Program-made: the position numbers and the translations under genes | The notes under the pieces: generated by a model | What the model saw: the letters and a program-made list of their open reading frames with translations, nothing else | What the model was told of the DNA's origin: nothing | The model's database searches: none | Part shown: positions 1-6,755 of the stretch, piece by piece | How the letters are laid out: every line of letters begins with the position of its first letter | Position numbering within the stretch: position 1 is the stretch's first letter | Assembly: GCA_016550415.1 (NCBI GenBank) | Contig: JABXGU010000379.1 | Span: 1 to 7,808 of the forward strand | DNA length: 7,808 bases | Reading direction: 5' to 3' | Source of the DNA: an archaeon | GTDB taxonomy: Archaea; Asgardarchaeota; Hermodarchaeia; Hermodarchaeales; Hermodarchaeaceae

Positions 1-1238
1 ATCTGTGCTACATCAATTGGTACAATTCCACCCACTTTATCTTGCCAAAAGATAATTGGTCGTCCATTGACGAAGTTTTCACTAACATTCCATTGACGAC
101 AATCAGATACTACTCTATCAATTTGAAAGCCATATCCTTCCATTTGATTGTTGATCAGCGTATTGTTTGCCGATTCGAAGAGATTAACTCCCGATTCATA
201 ACCAAAAAATCTATTATTTTTTATAATGTTAGAATCGGAATAATCTAAATATAAACCATCAAAAAATGTGTTATTTGCAACAAATAAATAATCTGAGAAC
301 AAAGACCAAATCCCGCTATATTCATTATTAAAAGTACTGTTATTAATTTGGTTATGAAGTATTGCATCCTCAATAAATATTCCATATTGATTTGCATTAA
401 ATGTACAGTTCTTCAATTCATTATTAGTCGAGTCTTCAAGAAAAACTCCATAATTTCCATTACTCGAGCAATTACAATTTGCTATTTCACTGGAATTTGA
501 TGAGAGCATATAGATTCCAGAATGGCTATTACCCAGACATTTACTATTTCTAATGATATTAGAGTTAGATGAAAACGAATAGATACCGTAGTATCCATTA
601 CTATTTGTTGAACAATTGTAAACTTCAACTAAACTACAATTTTGAAGTTCTATTCCATATCTCATTCCCAAACACAGATTTCTCGTCAAAAAAGCATTAC
701 TTACATTTTCAAGGCAAACACCAGCAAAAGATGAAGGACCCTGCAATAAACATTCTTCAATCTCAAAATAAACTCTTGTGTTTAGAATTTCAATAGCATG
801 TTCACTTGATGAAAGAATATCATATTGTTGAATTTTGAAAGGACTTTCTTCAGAACCATCACCTATCCAACCTTCAGTAAGTGCTTGATTAGCAAAATCT
901 GTATCATTATTTATGACTATGGGACTATGTGGTATACCTGGCGGTCGAAGACAACAAATGTTGAAAAAGGATTTTAGTCCTTGTCTATTTATGTTTTGAG
1001 TATCACAGTATCCTGAATTGTTTGGTTCTTGATTTAATAAAAAATCATTAGAACGATTGCTAAGTTGATTGGAAAAGAAATTCCTTGTTATTTGGATGAT
1101 ATCTCGATATGATAACTCAGAAGTAACTTCCTCTTCTATATTTGGTGTTATTATTAGAGTTGGCTGCGTATAAATAGAAATTATAACCAAAAAAAATAGA
1201 ATTAAAGCTTGCATTCTTTCCATCTTAGGAAAGCTCAT
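1..1238 (-). CDS. Secreted right-handed parallel beta-helix (NosD-like) protein, C-terminus cut off by window edge
   Basis: An open frame runs from the ATG at 1238 to the left edge without a stop (412 complete codons), so the protein is partial at its C-terminus. Residues 11-24 are a hydrophobic stretch after a short basic start, which looks like a signal peptide or membrane anchor. Residues 107-140 hold a segment with DFANQ, WIGDG and SPFKI, which I associate with beta-helix surface proteins of Asgard and other archaea. From about residue 145 to 375 the chain is a series of short rungs rich in Asn and Ser with spaced G-I/V-aromatic turns (YGIY, SGIY, YGVF, YGIF), the pattern of right-handed beta-helix folds. 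Residues 390-412 (NGRPIIFW...GGIVPIDVAQ) match the element that recurs in NosD-type repeats. About 13 cysteines lie in the visible part. GGAGGG at 1253-1248 supports the start; ATG 1223 is an in-frame alternative. Extracellular location and carbohydrate or surface binding are inferred only. Confidence 0.85.
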   Translation of the reverse strand, partial: MSFPKMERMQALILFFLVIISIYTQPTLIITPNIEEEVTSELSYRDIIQITRNFFSNQLSNRSNDFLLNQEPNNSGYCDTQNINRQGLKSFFNICCLRPPGIPHSPIVINNDTDFANQALTEGWIGDGSEESPFKIQQYDILSSSEHAIEILNTRVYFEIEECLLQGPSSFAGVCLENVSNAFLTRNLCLGMRYGIELQNCSLVEVYNCSTNSNGYYGIYSFSSNSNIIRNSKCLGNSHSGIYMLSSNSSEIANCNCSSNGNYGVFLEDSTNNELKNCTFNANQYGIFIEDAILHNQINNSTFNNEYSGIWSLFSDYLFVANNTFFDGLYLDYSDSNIIKNNRFFGYESGVNLFESANNTLINNQMEGYGFQIDRVVSDCRQWNVSENFVNGRPIIFWQDKVGGIVPIDVAQ

Positions 1239-1247
1239 ATTTCCTAG

Positions 1248-1253
1248 CCCTCC
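1248..1253 (-). promoter_or_regulatory. Shine-Dalgarno site of the beta-helix gene
   Basis: The minus strand reads GGAGGG nine bases before the ATG at 1238. This fixes 1238 as the more likely start rather than the in-frame ATG at 1223, which has no comparable site. Confidence 0.7.
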
Positions 1254-1327
1254 ATTATTTTCTATGTAGAATAACACATTTGAATTTCTATTAATTCCCA
1301 CACATGCATTACAGTGTTTTTAGTAAC

Positions 1328-1343
1328 TTATAAATTCTTATCA
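1328..1343 (-). promoter_or_regulatory. Candidate archaeal TATA box with purine-rich BRE for the beta-helix gene
   Basis: The minus strand reads ATTTATAAG at 1336-1328, preceded by an A/G-rich stretch (GATAAGA) that could act as the TFB recognition element. An archaeal start site would fall about 25 bases further on, near 1305, leaving a leader of about 65 bases before ATG 1238. The intergenic region is AT-rich, so other TATA-like words exist and this is only the best candidate. Confidence 0.45.
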
Positions 1344-1379
1344 GTTTTGTAAGTGATTAATACTTAGCGAAAAGCCAAA

Positions 1380-1396
1380 CTAATAAAAAAATAAGT
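1380..1396 (-). terminator. Oligo-T transcription terminator after mvhA
   Basis: Ten bases after the mvhA stop codon the minus strand has an uninterrupted run of seven T (1391-1385) inside a T/A-rich stretch, with no strong hairpin before it. Archaeal RNA polymerase terminates at such T tracts, and the position between the operon end and the next gene's TATA-like box fits. Confidence 0.5.
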
Positions 1397-1401
1397 TAAC
1401 C

Positions 1402-2470
1402 CTATTCCTTGAAATTCTGAATAACCTGAACAACCTCACCAAGATGATTCAAAACCTCAACTCTCAAAGACATCGCACCATTAACACTATGAACAGCACA
1501 AGACAAGCAGGGATCGTATGCCCTTACGACCATCTCGATGTCGGACAAAATTATTGGGTTTACTTTTCCGTTTTTGATGAGGCGGCGTGCCATGTTTAGG
1601 ACGCCTTGGTCCATGCCGCCGTTGTTTCCTACTGTGGATACTATTAGGTTGATGTTGGTGAGTATGCCTTCGTTGTTGGCGGTGTAGTGGTGGATGAGTG
1701 TGCCTCTGGGTGCTTCTATTACGCCGACTGCTTCTCCTCCGCGTATTTCGATTTCTTTCATGATGTTGTCGCTGGTGATTTCGCTGTCGTTGAGGAGTTG
1801 TGCGGCGCGTTCTATGGCGTAGATGACTTCGGTTAGGCGTGCCCAGTGGTATAGGAATGTGTGGTTGGGTGTTTTACCGAATTGGGCGCGGATGGTTTCG
1901 AGTTCTTCTCGGGCTATGGGGGTTGATATTGTGTCGCAGACATTTATGCGGCCTAGGGGTCCGACGCGGTACATGCCTTTTGGCCATCCTCGGGGGCGGT
2001 AGAATGGGAATTTGAGGTAGGAGTAATCTGTGATGTGTTCTCCGATGTATTTGAGGTAGTCTTTGACGGGGAATTCTGCGAGTTTTTTGCCGGTGTGGTC
2101 GACTAGGCGGAGGGGTCCATCGTAGAGTTCGAGGTTGCCATTTTTGACGAGTCCGAGATATCCTGTTTGGAGTTCGTCTAGTAATTCGACTTTTCCAAGA
2201 AGTGGTCGTACGGCGGGGAGTAGTGTTGTGGCTAGGGTTTGTGCTTCATCTACTTGTTTGATGAGGTCGTCGCGTTCTTCTTCGGTTAGGGGTTTGGATA
2301 TGCCGCCAGGTTGGGCAGTGACTGGGTGGATTGCTCGTCCGCCAGTTGTTTCTATTAGGTTCTGTCCGATTTGGCGGAGTCTTATGACCTGACCTACAAG
2401 TTTGGGATCTTTCTTGAGTAGTGTGACGACATGTCTTGTGTTAGCGTCAGTGCCTGGGAGTAATATATCG
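1402..2470. other. Abrupt codon-ending switch inside mvhA (near 1551)
   Basis: Read along the coding (minus) strand, 24 of the 26 codons before 1551 end in A or C, the two exceptions being ATG. The last 28 codons of the gene end in G or T in 25 cases. By hand count the plus strand is about 72 percent A+C at 1441-1500 and only about 27 percent at 1621-1680. The skew fades out to the right by about 2470. Confidence 0.85.
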
Positions 2471-2823
2471 GGTGCAGCTAGATAGAAGAAGTGGAGGACG
2501 TGGCTGTGAACGATTTGACCCATGTGCATGAGTTCGCGAAGAAGCTTAGCGGTTCGTGGTGGATCGACTCGATATAAAGCGTCTGCCGCTTTTGCTGAAG
2601 CAAGGTGGTGGCTGACCGGACAGATTCCGCACATGCGGGTGGCAATGCGTTGGACTTCTTCAACAGGGCGTCCTTGCATAAATTGCTCGAAACCACGAAC
2701 ATCCATTACATGGAAGTGGGCATCAACAACATTGCCTTTTTCATCGAGTTTGATGGTGATTGCTCCGTGTCCTTCGACACGAGTGACTGGTGCAACTTTT
2801 ATGGTTTTGGCTTTTCCTGTCAT
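1402..2823 (-). CDS. mvhA: F420-non-reducing [NiFe]-hydrogenase large subunit (group 3c)
   Basis: This is the catalytic subunit that splits or forms H2 at a Ni-Fe centre, 473 residues, which is the normal length for MvhA. The N-terminal nickel-binding motif is RMCGICPVSHH at residues 63-73 (C65, C68), the early RVEGHG motif with its conserved Glu is at 15-20, and the C-terminal motif DPCLSC is at 437-442 (C439, C442). After H445 there are 28 further residues, the extension that a maturation endopeptidase normally removes after nickel insertion; no such protease gene is in the window. The ATG overlaps the mvhG stop by four bases (ATGA), so translation is probably coupled; the upstream AAAGG is a weak ribosome site. 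It is the last gene of the operon. Codon usage switches sharply near 1551, just before the DPCLSC motif, without disturbing the protein. Confidence 0.96.
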   Translation of the reverse strand: MTGKAKTIKVAPVTRVEGHGAITIKLDEKGNVVDAHFHVMDVRGFEQFMQGRPVEEVQRIATRMCGICPVSHHLASAKAADALYRVDPPRTAKLLRELMHMGQIVHSHVLHFFYLAAPDILLPGTDANTRHVVTLLKKDPKLVGQVIRLRQIGQNLIETTGGRAIHPVTAQPGGISKPLTEEERDDLIKQVDEAQTLATTLLPAVRPLLGKVELLDELQTGYLGLVKNGNLELYDGPLRLVDHTGKKLAEFPVKDYLKYIGEHITDYSYLKFPFYRPRGWPKGMYRVGPLGRINVCDTISTPIAREELETIRAQFGKTPNHTFLYHWARLTEVIYAIERAAQLLNDSEITSDNIMKEIEIRGGEAVGVIEAPRGTLIHHYTANNEGILTNINLIVSTVGNNGGMDQGVLNMARRLIKNGKVNPIILSDIEMVVRAYDPCLSCAVHSVNGAMSLRVEVLNHLGEVVQVIQNFKE

Positions 2824-3761
2824 GCTTTCACAGCCTTTCTCTGTTTTGTTTTTGCGCCTCCGGTATGGAGGGCTTTTTTGAATGTGGAACTGGCAAGGCT
2901 GAATCGAAGATATGTGCCAACAATATCGGGGATTTCTTTTACAATCTGGTCGGGGCTTGGTGCATTTTTAACATCTTGAATTACAATGGATCCGATGGCT
3001 CCAATCATTTTTGCAGCTTGGTCAGTGACTTTTTCTGTGGGTCCAAAGCAGCCTCTGCAGGGTGCTAGGGCAGTGGGGCATCGTGCCTCGCAACCTCCTT
3101 GTGTGACAGGACCCATACATTGGAAGCCCTGTTCCAGAAGGCATCTTGTAGGGTCGATTTTATGTGTGGCCCAGCGGAAGAAGTTGGTCACACTCTTTTC
3201 ATCTTTTTCAAGGGGACATTGGTCACAGACAGTTATAGGTTCCAGGCGAAACTCCTTTCCTTCCAGTAGGCATGTAACTAATTCCCCGATAAGCTTTGGA
3301 GGAGGAGGACAGCCAGGTAGAATATAATCGACTTTGACAAAATCGCTTATGGGATGTACTTCGGGAAGCAGAGGAGGAACGACTTTGTGTGGAATTACGC
3401 CTTTTGGATTCACATTGCTCTTGGCATCGATGTAGACTTCTTTGAGGAGTTCTTCTCTTGTGCTAAGATTGGCAAGTCCAGGTATGCCACCGAAAGCGGC
3501 ACAGGCGCCAAAAGCTACGAGGATGGAGCATCGCTCTCTCATCTTGTGGAGGAGTTCCACGTGTTCTTCATTACGTACAGCCCCAGAGACAAAGCCAACA
3601 GTGACTCCTTCTGGCGGTTCACGGTGGTCCATTAGAACCTGAATATATTTTAGGTCGATTGCTTCAAGCACGCCTGGCAGAGCCTGGTGAAGGTCGAGAA
3701 TGGCGATTTCGCATCCAGAGCAGATGCTCAGGGTTTCTACTGCGAGAGTTGGCTTTGGCAT
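2820..3761 (-). CDS. mvhG: F420-non-reducing [NiFe]-hydrogenase small (iron-sulfur) subunit
   Basis: The 313-residue product carries electrons from the Ni-Fe site of MvhA towards MvhD through three iron-sulfur clusters. Visible ligands fit: C14 and C17 (CSGC), C87 (GAC) and C151 (PGCPPPP) for the cluster nearest the active site, then C179, C182, C207, C215, C224, C228, C235 and C238 for two ferredoxin-like [4Fe-4S] clusters. There is no twin-arginine signal peptide, which agrees with a cytoplasmic group 3 enzyme. The start at 3761 lies one base after the mvhD stop, with GGAGG eleven bases before the ATG. The end overlaps mvhA by four bases. The last ten residues form a lysine/arginine-rich tail (KTKQRKAVKA) that looks like a lineage-specific addition. 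Confidence 0.95.
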   Translation of the reverse strand: MPKPTLAVETLSICSGCEIAILDLHQALPGVLEAIDLKYIQVLMDHREPPEGVTVGFVSGAVRNEEHVELLHKMRERCSILVAFGACAAFGGIPGLANLSTREELLKEVYIDAKSNVNPKGVIPHKVVPPLLPEVHPISDFVKVDYILPGCPPPPKLIGELVTCLLEGKEFRLEPITVCDQCPLEKDEKSVTNFFRWATHKIDPTRCLLEQGFQCMGPVTQGGCEARCPTALAPCRGCFGPTEKVTDQAAKMIGAIGSIVIQDVKNAPSPDQIVKEIPDIVGTYLRFSLASSTFKKALHTGGAKTKQRKAVKA

Positions 3762-3762
3762 T

Positions 3763-4188
3763 TTACTCTGGTCCTCCGTTCACGAGCGGATTCGGTCCTA
3801 AAGTCTTTATCTGATTTACAAACTCCTTCATTGTCGCAGCGAATTTTGTTCCCTCTGCAGCAGAAATCCATTCTAAACGTAACCTGTCAGGATTGATTTT
3901 AAGCTCCTTAAGATACTCCTTTAGAAGAGCTATCCTCCGAGCTGTTTGATAATTCCCTGAAAGGTAATGGCAGTCACCATAATGGCATCCTGCAATGAGA
4001 ACTCCATCAGCTTTGAGTTTTAGAGCACGTAAGATAAAGGCTGGATCAACCCGACCACTACAGTTCACCCGGATAATTCTGGCATTAGGTGGATATTGCA
4101 GTCTGGAAGTTCCTGCCATATCGGCTCCTGCATAGGAACACCATCTGCAAGCAAAACAGACAATTTTTGGTTCAAAGTCATCAACCAT
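3763..4188 (-). CDS. mvhD: MvhD, [2Fe-2S] electron-transfer subunit linking hydrogenase to HdrA
   Basis: A 141-residue protein of the MvhD/FlpD (methyl-viologen-reducing hydrogenase delta subunit) family. In methanogens this subunit is the physical and electronic bridge between the MvhAG hydrogenase and HdrA. Six cysteines stand out: C11, C14 and C17 near the N-terminus (VCFACRWCSYAGAD), C43 (VNCSGRVDP, a family signature), and C68 and C73 (GCHYGDCHY). Length and motifs are those of a stand-alone MvhD; it is not fused to HdrA as in some lineages. The gene starts two bases after the hdrA stop; AGGAGG, lying at the 3' end of hdrA, sits ten bases before its ATG. Its position between hdrA and mvhG matches its role in the electron path. 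Confidence 0.94.
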   Translation of the reverse strand: MVDDFEPKIVCFACRWCSYAGADMAGTSRLQYPPNARIIRVNCSGRVDPAFILRALKLKADGVLIAGCHYGDCHYLSGNYQTARRIALLKEYLKELKINPDRLRLEWISAAEGTKFAATMKEFVNQIKTLGPNPLVNGGPE

Positions 4189-4190
4189 AG

Positions 4191-6170
4191 CTAGCTAGCC
4201 TCCTGGAAAAGTGCATCAAGTTGTGCCAATATCTGACTGATTTTGAAGTGTTGAGGAGCAATTGCATTGTTTGGACAGGCAGCTGCACAAGTACCACATC
4301 CCTTGCATTGAGCCTCTGTTACAGTAGCCTTGTTATCAACTACTTTGACAGCCCCGTAGGGACAGGAAGCTTCACAGATTCCACAACCTGCACAAAGGTC
4401 TTCATCTACGACAGCAGCATATGGTTGAATGGCAACTTTACCAGCAGCCACCATAGCTAGTGCGCTAGCTGCAGCTCCTTTGGCTTGTGCAACAGCATCA
4501 GGAATGTCTTTGGGTCCTTGGGCAACGCCTGCAATGAATATGCCATCAGTATTGGTGTCAACAGGGCGGAGCTTAGGATGTGCTTCCAAAAGAAATCCAT
4601 CAGCGCTTCTCTGGATACCAAGAGTACGCGCCACATCTTCTAAATCAGCAGATGGTTCCAATCCACAGGAAAGCACAATCATATCTGCTTCGGATTCGAT
4701 TGGTTGTGCGAGTAGAGTGTCTTCTGCCCGAATGACTAATCGATCAGATTCGAATGAGTGACGGATTTCAGCGACCCGCCCCCTGATAAAATTGACGCCA
4801 TACTCTCTGGAAGTTAATTCATAAAATTCCTCATATCCCTTCCCAAAGGCGCGCATATCAATGTAGAAAATGCTAACCTCAATATCTGGGTATTTTTCCC
4901 GGATTTGCCTTGCCTGCTTCAGAGCAGCCATACAGCAAACGCGAGAACAATAGGGATTATATCTTTCATTTCGTGAACCAACACACTGAACATAGGCAAT
5001 ATGCTTTGGCTTCTTCAAGGTTGAAGGACGAACAATCTTGCCTTCAGTGGGTCCACCAGCACTAAGCATTCGCTCCATTTCCAAGTTTGTCATGACATCA
5101 GGAAACTTACCATATCCGTATTCCATAATCCGCATCGCATCAAATAGAGCATAACCTGTGGCAACCACAATGGCGCCAACCTCCAACTCGAGGAACTCCG
5201 CCTTCATCTCATAATCGATTGCCTCAGCTTCACAACTATCTTTGCACTTTCCACATGCAATCGGTGTCATCCCCAAACAATGCTCTGTATCAATAACATA
5301 GGCATTAGGAACAGCCTGAGCAAATGGGATGTAAATTGCCTTTCGCCAAGACAACCCCGCATTAAACTCATCTGGAACACTAACAGGACAAGTCTCAACA
5401 CAATCATCACAACCCGTACACTTGTCCTCAATAACATACCGAGGCTTCCGCTCCACCTTCACTACAAAATTCCCCACATGACCAGAAACCTCCCGCACCT
5501 CACTATATGTAAACAATTCAATATTCGGATGCTGACCCACCAAACTCATCTTCGGCGTCAAAATACAACTACTGCAATCAAGTGTAGGAAAAACTTTGTC
5601 GAGTTGTGCCATGTGTCCTCCGATGCTGGGTTGTTTTTCTACTAGGTAGACTTTGTATCCTGCGTCGGCTATGTCGAGTGATGCTTGTATTCCTGCTATT
5701 CCGGCTCCTACTACGAGTACACTGGGTTTTACTTTTTCGTGTTTGACTTCGAGGGGTTCTAGTTTTGCGGCTCTGGCGACTGCCATTCTGATGAGGTCTT
5801 TGGCTTTTTCTAGGGCTGCTTTTTCTTGGTGTGTGTGGACCCATGAGCAGTGTTCGCGGATGTTTGACATTTCGAAGAAGAATGGGTTTACGCCCATGTT
5901 TTGGAGGACGCGGCGGAAGGTGGGTTCGTGGAGGGTGGGGCTGCAGGCGCCAACAACTACCCGGGTTAGGCCTTTTTCTTTTATGCGTGTTTTGATTAGG
6001 TCTTGTCCGGGGTCTGAGCACATGTAGCGATAGTCTTCAGCGATTACTACGTTGGGGAGGGTTTTGGCGTATTCTACGAGTGCAGGGATGTCTATGACTC
6101 CTGCTATGTTTGTGCCGCAGTGGCACAGGAATACGCCTATTTTTGTTTCTGTTTTTTCTGGTGTGGACAT
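4191..6170 (-). CDS. hdrA: HdrA, FAD- and iron-sulfur-containing electron-bifurcating subunit
   Basis: This flavoprotein splits or merges electron pairs between H2 (through MvhD), ferredoxin and a partner subunit. With the ATG at 6170 it has 659 residues, the usual size of stand-alone HdrA. In order: an N-terminal domain with C16, C18, C51 and C76; a Rossmann FAD motif GAGIAG at 155-160; LDCSSC (C199, C202); an inserted ferredoxin region with C251, C254, C257, C261 and C298, C306, C309, C313; a cysteine set C396, C408, C412, C413 near the flavin domain, which in methanogen HdrA holds a cluster close to FAD; and two C-terminal [4Fe-4S] motifs, C593-C603 and C622-C632. A GTG at 6182 would add four residues, but it lies inside the Shine-Dalgarno site that serves ATG 6170. 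It follows korC directly and precedes mvhD; hdrB and hdrC are absent here. Confidence 0.94.
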   Translation of the reverse strand: MSTPEKTETKIGVFLCHCGTNIAGVIDIPALVEYAKTLPNVVIAEDYRYMCSDPGQDLIKTRIKEKGLTRVVVGACSPTLHEPTFRRVLQNMGVNPFFFEMSNIREHCSWVHTHQEKAALEKAKDLIRMAVARAAKLEPLEVKHEKVKPSVLVVGAGIAGIQASLDIADAGYKVYLVEKQPSIGGHMAQLDKVFPTLDCSSCILTPKMSLVGQHPNIELFTYSEVREVSGHVGNFVVKVERKPRYVIEDKCTGCDDCVETCPVSVPDEFNAGLSWRKAIYIPFAQAVPNAYVIDTEHCLGMTPIACGKCKDSCEAEAIDYEMKAEFLELEVGAIVVATGYALFDAMRIMEYGYGKFPDVMTNLEMERMLSAGGPTEGKIVRPSTLKKPKHIAYVQCVGSRNERYNPYCSRVCCMAALKQARQIREKYPDIEVSIFYIDMRAFGKGYEEFYELTSREYGVNFIRGRVAEIRHSFESDRLVIRAEDTLLAQPIESEADMIVLSCGLEPSADLEDVARTLGIQRSADGFLLEAHPKLRPVDTNTDGIFIAGVAQGPKDIPDAVAQAKGAAASALAMVAAGKVAIQPYAAVVDEDLCAGCGICEASCPYGAVKVVDNKATVTEAQCKGCGTCAAACPNNAIAPQHFKISQILAQLDALFQEAS

Positions 6171-6660
6171 CTGGTTTTTCACTCCATTATTTTTGTTTTA
6201 ATAGTGCTTCTTTTCCGAGTTTGAGTCCTTCTTGGAAGGCTTGTAGGTTGAGTTCTTTGTAGCGGGGGAATGCTTGTGCGATGGCTTGTTGCATAGCTTT
6301 TGGAGTTATTGTTTTTGTGATGGCTGTAAAGGCTCCGAGCATGACCACGTTTGTGACAAGCGGATTTTTGAGGACTTGATGTGCGGTAGTGGCGGCAGGT
6401 ATGCGGTAGAGTTGTATTCCTGGTTTAATTTTTCCCGGTTGAACTAGGTCTTTATCGATGATGACAATTGCTCCTTCTTTGAGGTCTTTGCTATGCATTA
6501 GGAATGCCTCTGTGGATAAAGCGACTAGGATGTCAGGGGTCTGTACGAGAGGATAGTCGATGGGTTGTTCTGAGATAATGACTTCAGCTTTGCAGGCACT
6601 GCCGCGTGATTCGGGACCATAGGAGGCGGTTTGGACAGCTTCTTTTCCATCGTGGAGTGA
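5041..6660. other. Abrupt codon-ending switch inside hdrA (5594/5595)
   Basis: On the coding (minus) strand, 25 of the 26 codons up to 5595 end in A or C, and 23 of the next 26 end in G or T. By hand count plus-strand A+C falls from 63-73 percent in 5461-5580 to 32-37 percent in 5581-5820. It relaxes towards 55-60 percent by 5041-5160 on the left and 40-45 percent by about 6700 on the right. The HdrA protein motifs continue unbroken through the switch. Confidence 0.88.
6180..6185 (-). promoter_or_regulatory. Shine-Dalgarno site deciding the hdrA start
   Basis: The minus strand reads GGAGTG immediately after the korC stop codon and nine bases before ATG 6170. The GTG that would give a slightly longer HdrA is the last three bases of this same word, so it is more likely part of the ribosome site than the start codon. 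Confidence 0.65.
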
Positions 6661-6741
6661 AGCTGCTTCACCAATGATTTTGGCTGATTTGATGATGCCT
6701 TGTCCTCCAAGTCCTCCGAGACGGATTTCAATGTGCGACAT
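6187..6741 (-). CDS. korC: 2-oxoacid:ferredoxin oxidoreductase gamma subunit
   Basis: A 184-residue protein of the pyruvate/ketoisovalerate oxidoreductase catalytic (gamma) family. It opens with IRLGGLGGQGI (GGLGGQG at 9-15), the hallmark of this subunit, followed by the conserved segment YGPESRGSACKAEV at about 41-54. In the holoenzyme the gamma subunit packs against alpha and beta and helps bind CoA and position the domains. ATG 6741 is preferred: AGGTGA at 6755-6750 lies eight bases upstream. A GTG at 6753 would add four residues, but it falls inside that ribosome site and overlaps the korB stop. Being a separate gene, as is typical of archaeal 2-oxoacid enzymes, it is not fused to alpha. 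The subunit does not itself show which 2-oxoacid is used. Confidence 0.9.
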   Translation of the reverse strand: MSHIEIRLGGLGGQGIIKSAKIIGEAASLHDGKEAVQTASYGPESRGSACKAEVIISEQPIDYPLVQTPDILVALSTEAFLMHSKDLKEGAIVIIDKDLVQPGKIKPGIQLYRIPAATTAHQVLKNPLVTNVVMLGAFTAITKTITPKAMQQAIAQAFPRYKELNLQAFQEGLKLGKEALLKQK

Positions 6742-6749
6742 TGTGTTGT

Positions 6750-6755
6750 TCACCT
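6750..6755 (-). promoter_or_regulatory. Shine-Dalgarno site deciding the korC start
   Basis: The minus strand reads AGGTGA, overlapping the end of korB and its TGA stop, eight bases before ATG 6741. The competing GTG start at 6753 is contained in this word. Confidence 0.6.

Noticed and set aside
160..700. Possible DNA repeats from the recurring Asn/Ser rungs
   Set aside because: The repetition is at protein-fold level; I see no array of near-identical DNA units and nothing resembling CRISPR.
42..796. Two short plus-strand open frames in the AT-rich left region
   Set aside because: They are antisense to the continuous minus-strand beta-helix frame, whose repeats and signal peptide are convincing.
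1283..1298. Imperfect inverted repeat GAATT...AATTC in the beta-helix leader
   Set aside because: Five-base arms in AT-rich DNA are expected by chance.
2855..2878. Intrinsic-terminator-like hairpin plus T tract on the plus strand
   Set aside because: No plus-strand gene ends here, archaea do not depend on such hairpins, and the bases encode MvhG residues.
2135..3642. Overlapping plus-strand open frames opposite mvhA and mvhG
   Set aside because: They lie antisense to well-supported genes, have no family motifs, and no ribosome sites of the strength seen for the real genes.
4190..4199. Ten-base palindrome GCTAGCTAGC between hdrA and mvhD
   Set aside because: It comprises the hdrA stop region next to the mvhD ribosome site inside an operon; too short and simple to claim as an operator.
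5280..6027. Plus-strand open frames and a minus-strand +1 frame opposite or inside hdrA
   Set aside because: Low-complexity translations (Arg/Pro/Thr-rich) produced by the strong A/C or G/T skew; hdrA fully explains the region.
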